Part shown: in pieces, positions 63,723 through 64,000 of the stretch
Numbering within the stretch: the stretch's first letter is position 1
How the letters are laid out: each line of letters opens with the position of its first letter
Source of the DNA: Monodelphis domestica
Lineage: Eukaryota > Chordata > Mammalia > Didelphimorphia > Didelphidae
Direction: 5' to 3'
Assembly: GCF_027887165.1 (NCBI RefSeq)
Contig: NC_077232.1
Location: 5,796,410-5,860,409 of the forward strand
Length of the DNA stretch: 64,000 nt
Made by a program: the position numbers and the translations under genes
Notes under the pieces: model-generated
Databases searched by the model: none
Told to the model about the DNA's origin: nothing
What the model saw: only the letters and a program-made list of their open reading frames with translations

Positions 63723-64000
63723 CTTGGCCTCCTTAAAGAGAAACACACACCAGCCTTCCCCCCATCCCAATCTCCCCTCCCCTATCTCACTACCAGCCTC
63801 CCAGGGACAAGGTGCCGGGCCCTGCTCACACTCCTCTGCACACAGGACTTTCCCTTCCTCGCTGAAGTCAGTGCCCTTTTCTCTACATTGGCCTCTGCTC
63901 CACCTTTCTTCACTCTCTGACTCCCTCCAAGCCTCTGGCTCCTCCCTCAGGCTTCCCACCAGGGCTCTGGGCTGGCCTATCTTTCTCCAGCTTCTTGGCA
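63723..64000 (+). other. TBC1D10C: TBC1D10C intron, nothing firmly recognised
   Basis: L2-like wording near 63860-63930 is possible. No TBC1D10C 5' exon was found between 61925 and 64000. Confidence 0.35.

Noticed and set aside
63247-63959. Arg/Glu-rich frames on the minus strand resembling a splicing-type RE repeat protein
   Set aside because: Translation of the polypyrimidine array. Open on both strands, with no splice signals or conserved ends.
61925-64000. Search for the TBC1D10C 5' exons
   Set aside because: Minus-strand text like [22 protein letters not shown] was not found, so the 5' exons must lie past the window edge.

Overview
The window is mammalian nuclear DNA, almost certainly from a marsupial. 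It carries many copies of the marsupial tRNA-derived SINE on both strands, marsupial-type L1 pieces, old L2/MIR copies and several retroviral LTRs. The genes have vertebrate intron-exon structure, and their order TBC1D10C - CARNS1 - RPS6KB2 - PTPRCAP is that of human 11q13.2, read here in reverse. I cannot name the species.

Layout. (1) 1-2.25 kb: PTPRCAP (+), a lymphocyte CD45 partner, whose first exon codes only the start codon. (2) 2.35-8.57 kb: RPS6KB2 (-), all 15 coding exons and a CpG-rich promoter, tail to tail with PTPRCAP. One GC-AG intron and one surplus base beside the hydrophobic-motif phosphosite stand out. (3) 8.6-28.9 kb: intergenic. There is an L2, several SINEs, a promoter-like patch at 9.4-9.7 kb, and a nest in which an L1 (-) holds a tRNA-Thr-primed endogenous retrovirus plus other LTRs, while the retrovirus holds further elements, one of them with its own passenger. 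(4) 28.9-41.1 kb: CARNS1 (-), eight large coding exons, a probable 19-nt start-codon exon, a TATA promoter, and a 640-bp minisatellite in an early intron. (5) 41.1-57.2 kb: intergenic. A GC-rich upstream region is followed by L1 pieces, an inverted pair of solo LTRs, SINEs and a lone retroviral env fossil. (6) 57.2-64 kb: the seven 3' coding exons of TBC1D10C (-); its 5' exons lie beyond the right edge.

The genes are independent: a lymphoid membrane adaptor, a ubiquitous mTORC1-regulated kinase, a muscle/brain dipeptide ligase and a lymphoid Rab-GAP/calcineurin inhibitor. They share conserved synteny rather than a pathway. Exon limits were read by hand from splice signals, reading-frame phase and remembered human proteins; no alignment was run. 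I see no clear new biological system. The best leads are the RPS6KB2 hydrophobic-motif anomaly, the CARNS1 micro-exon and intronic promoter-like module, the unidentified 579-bp retroposon, and the nested element cluster.
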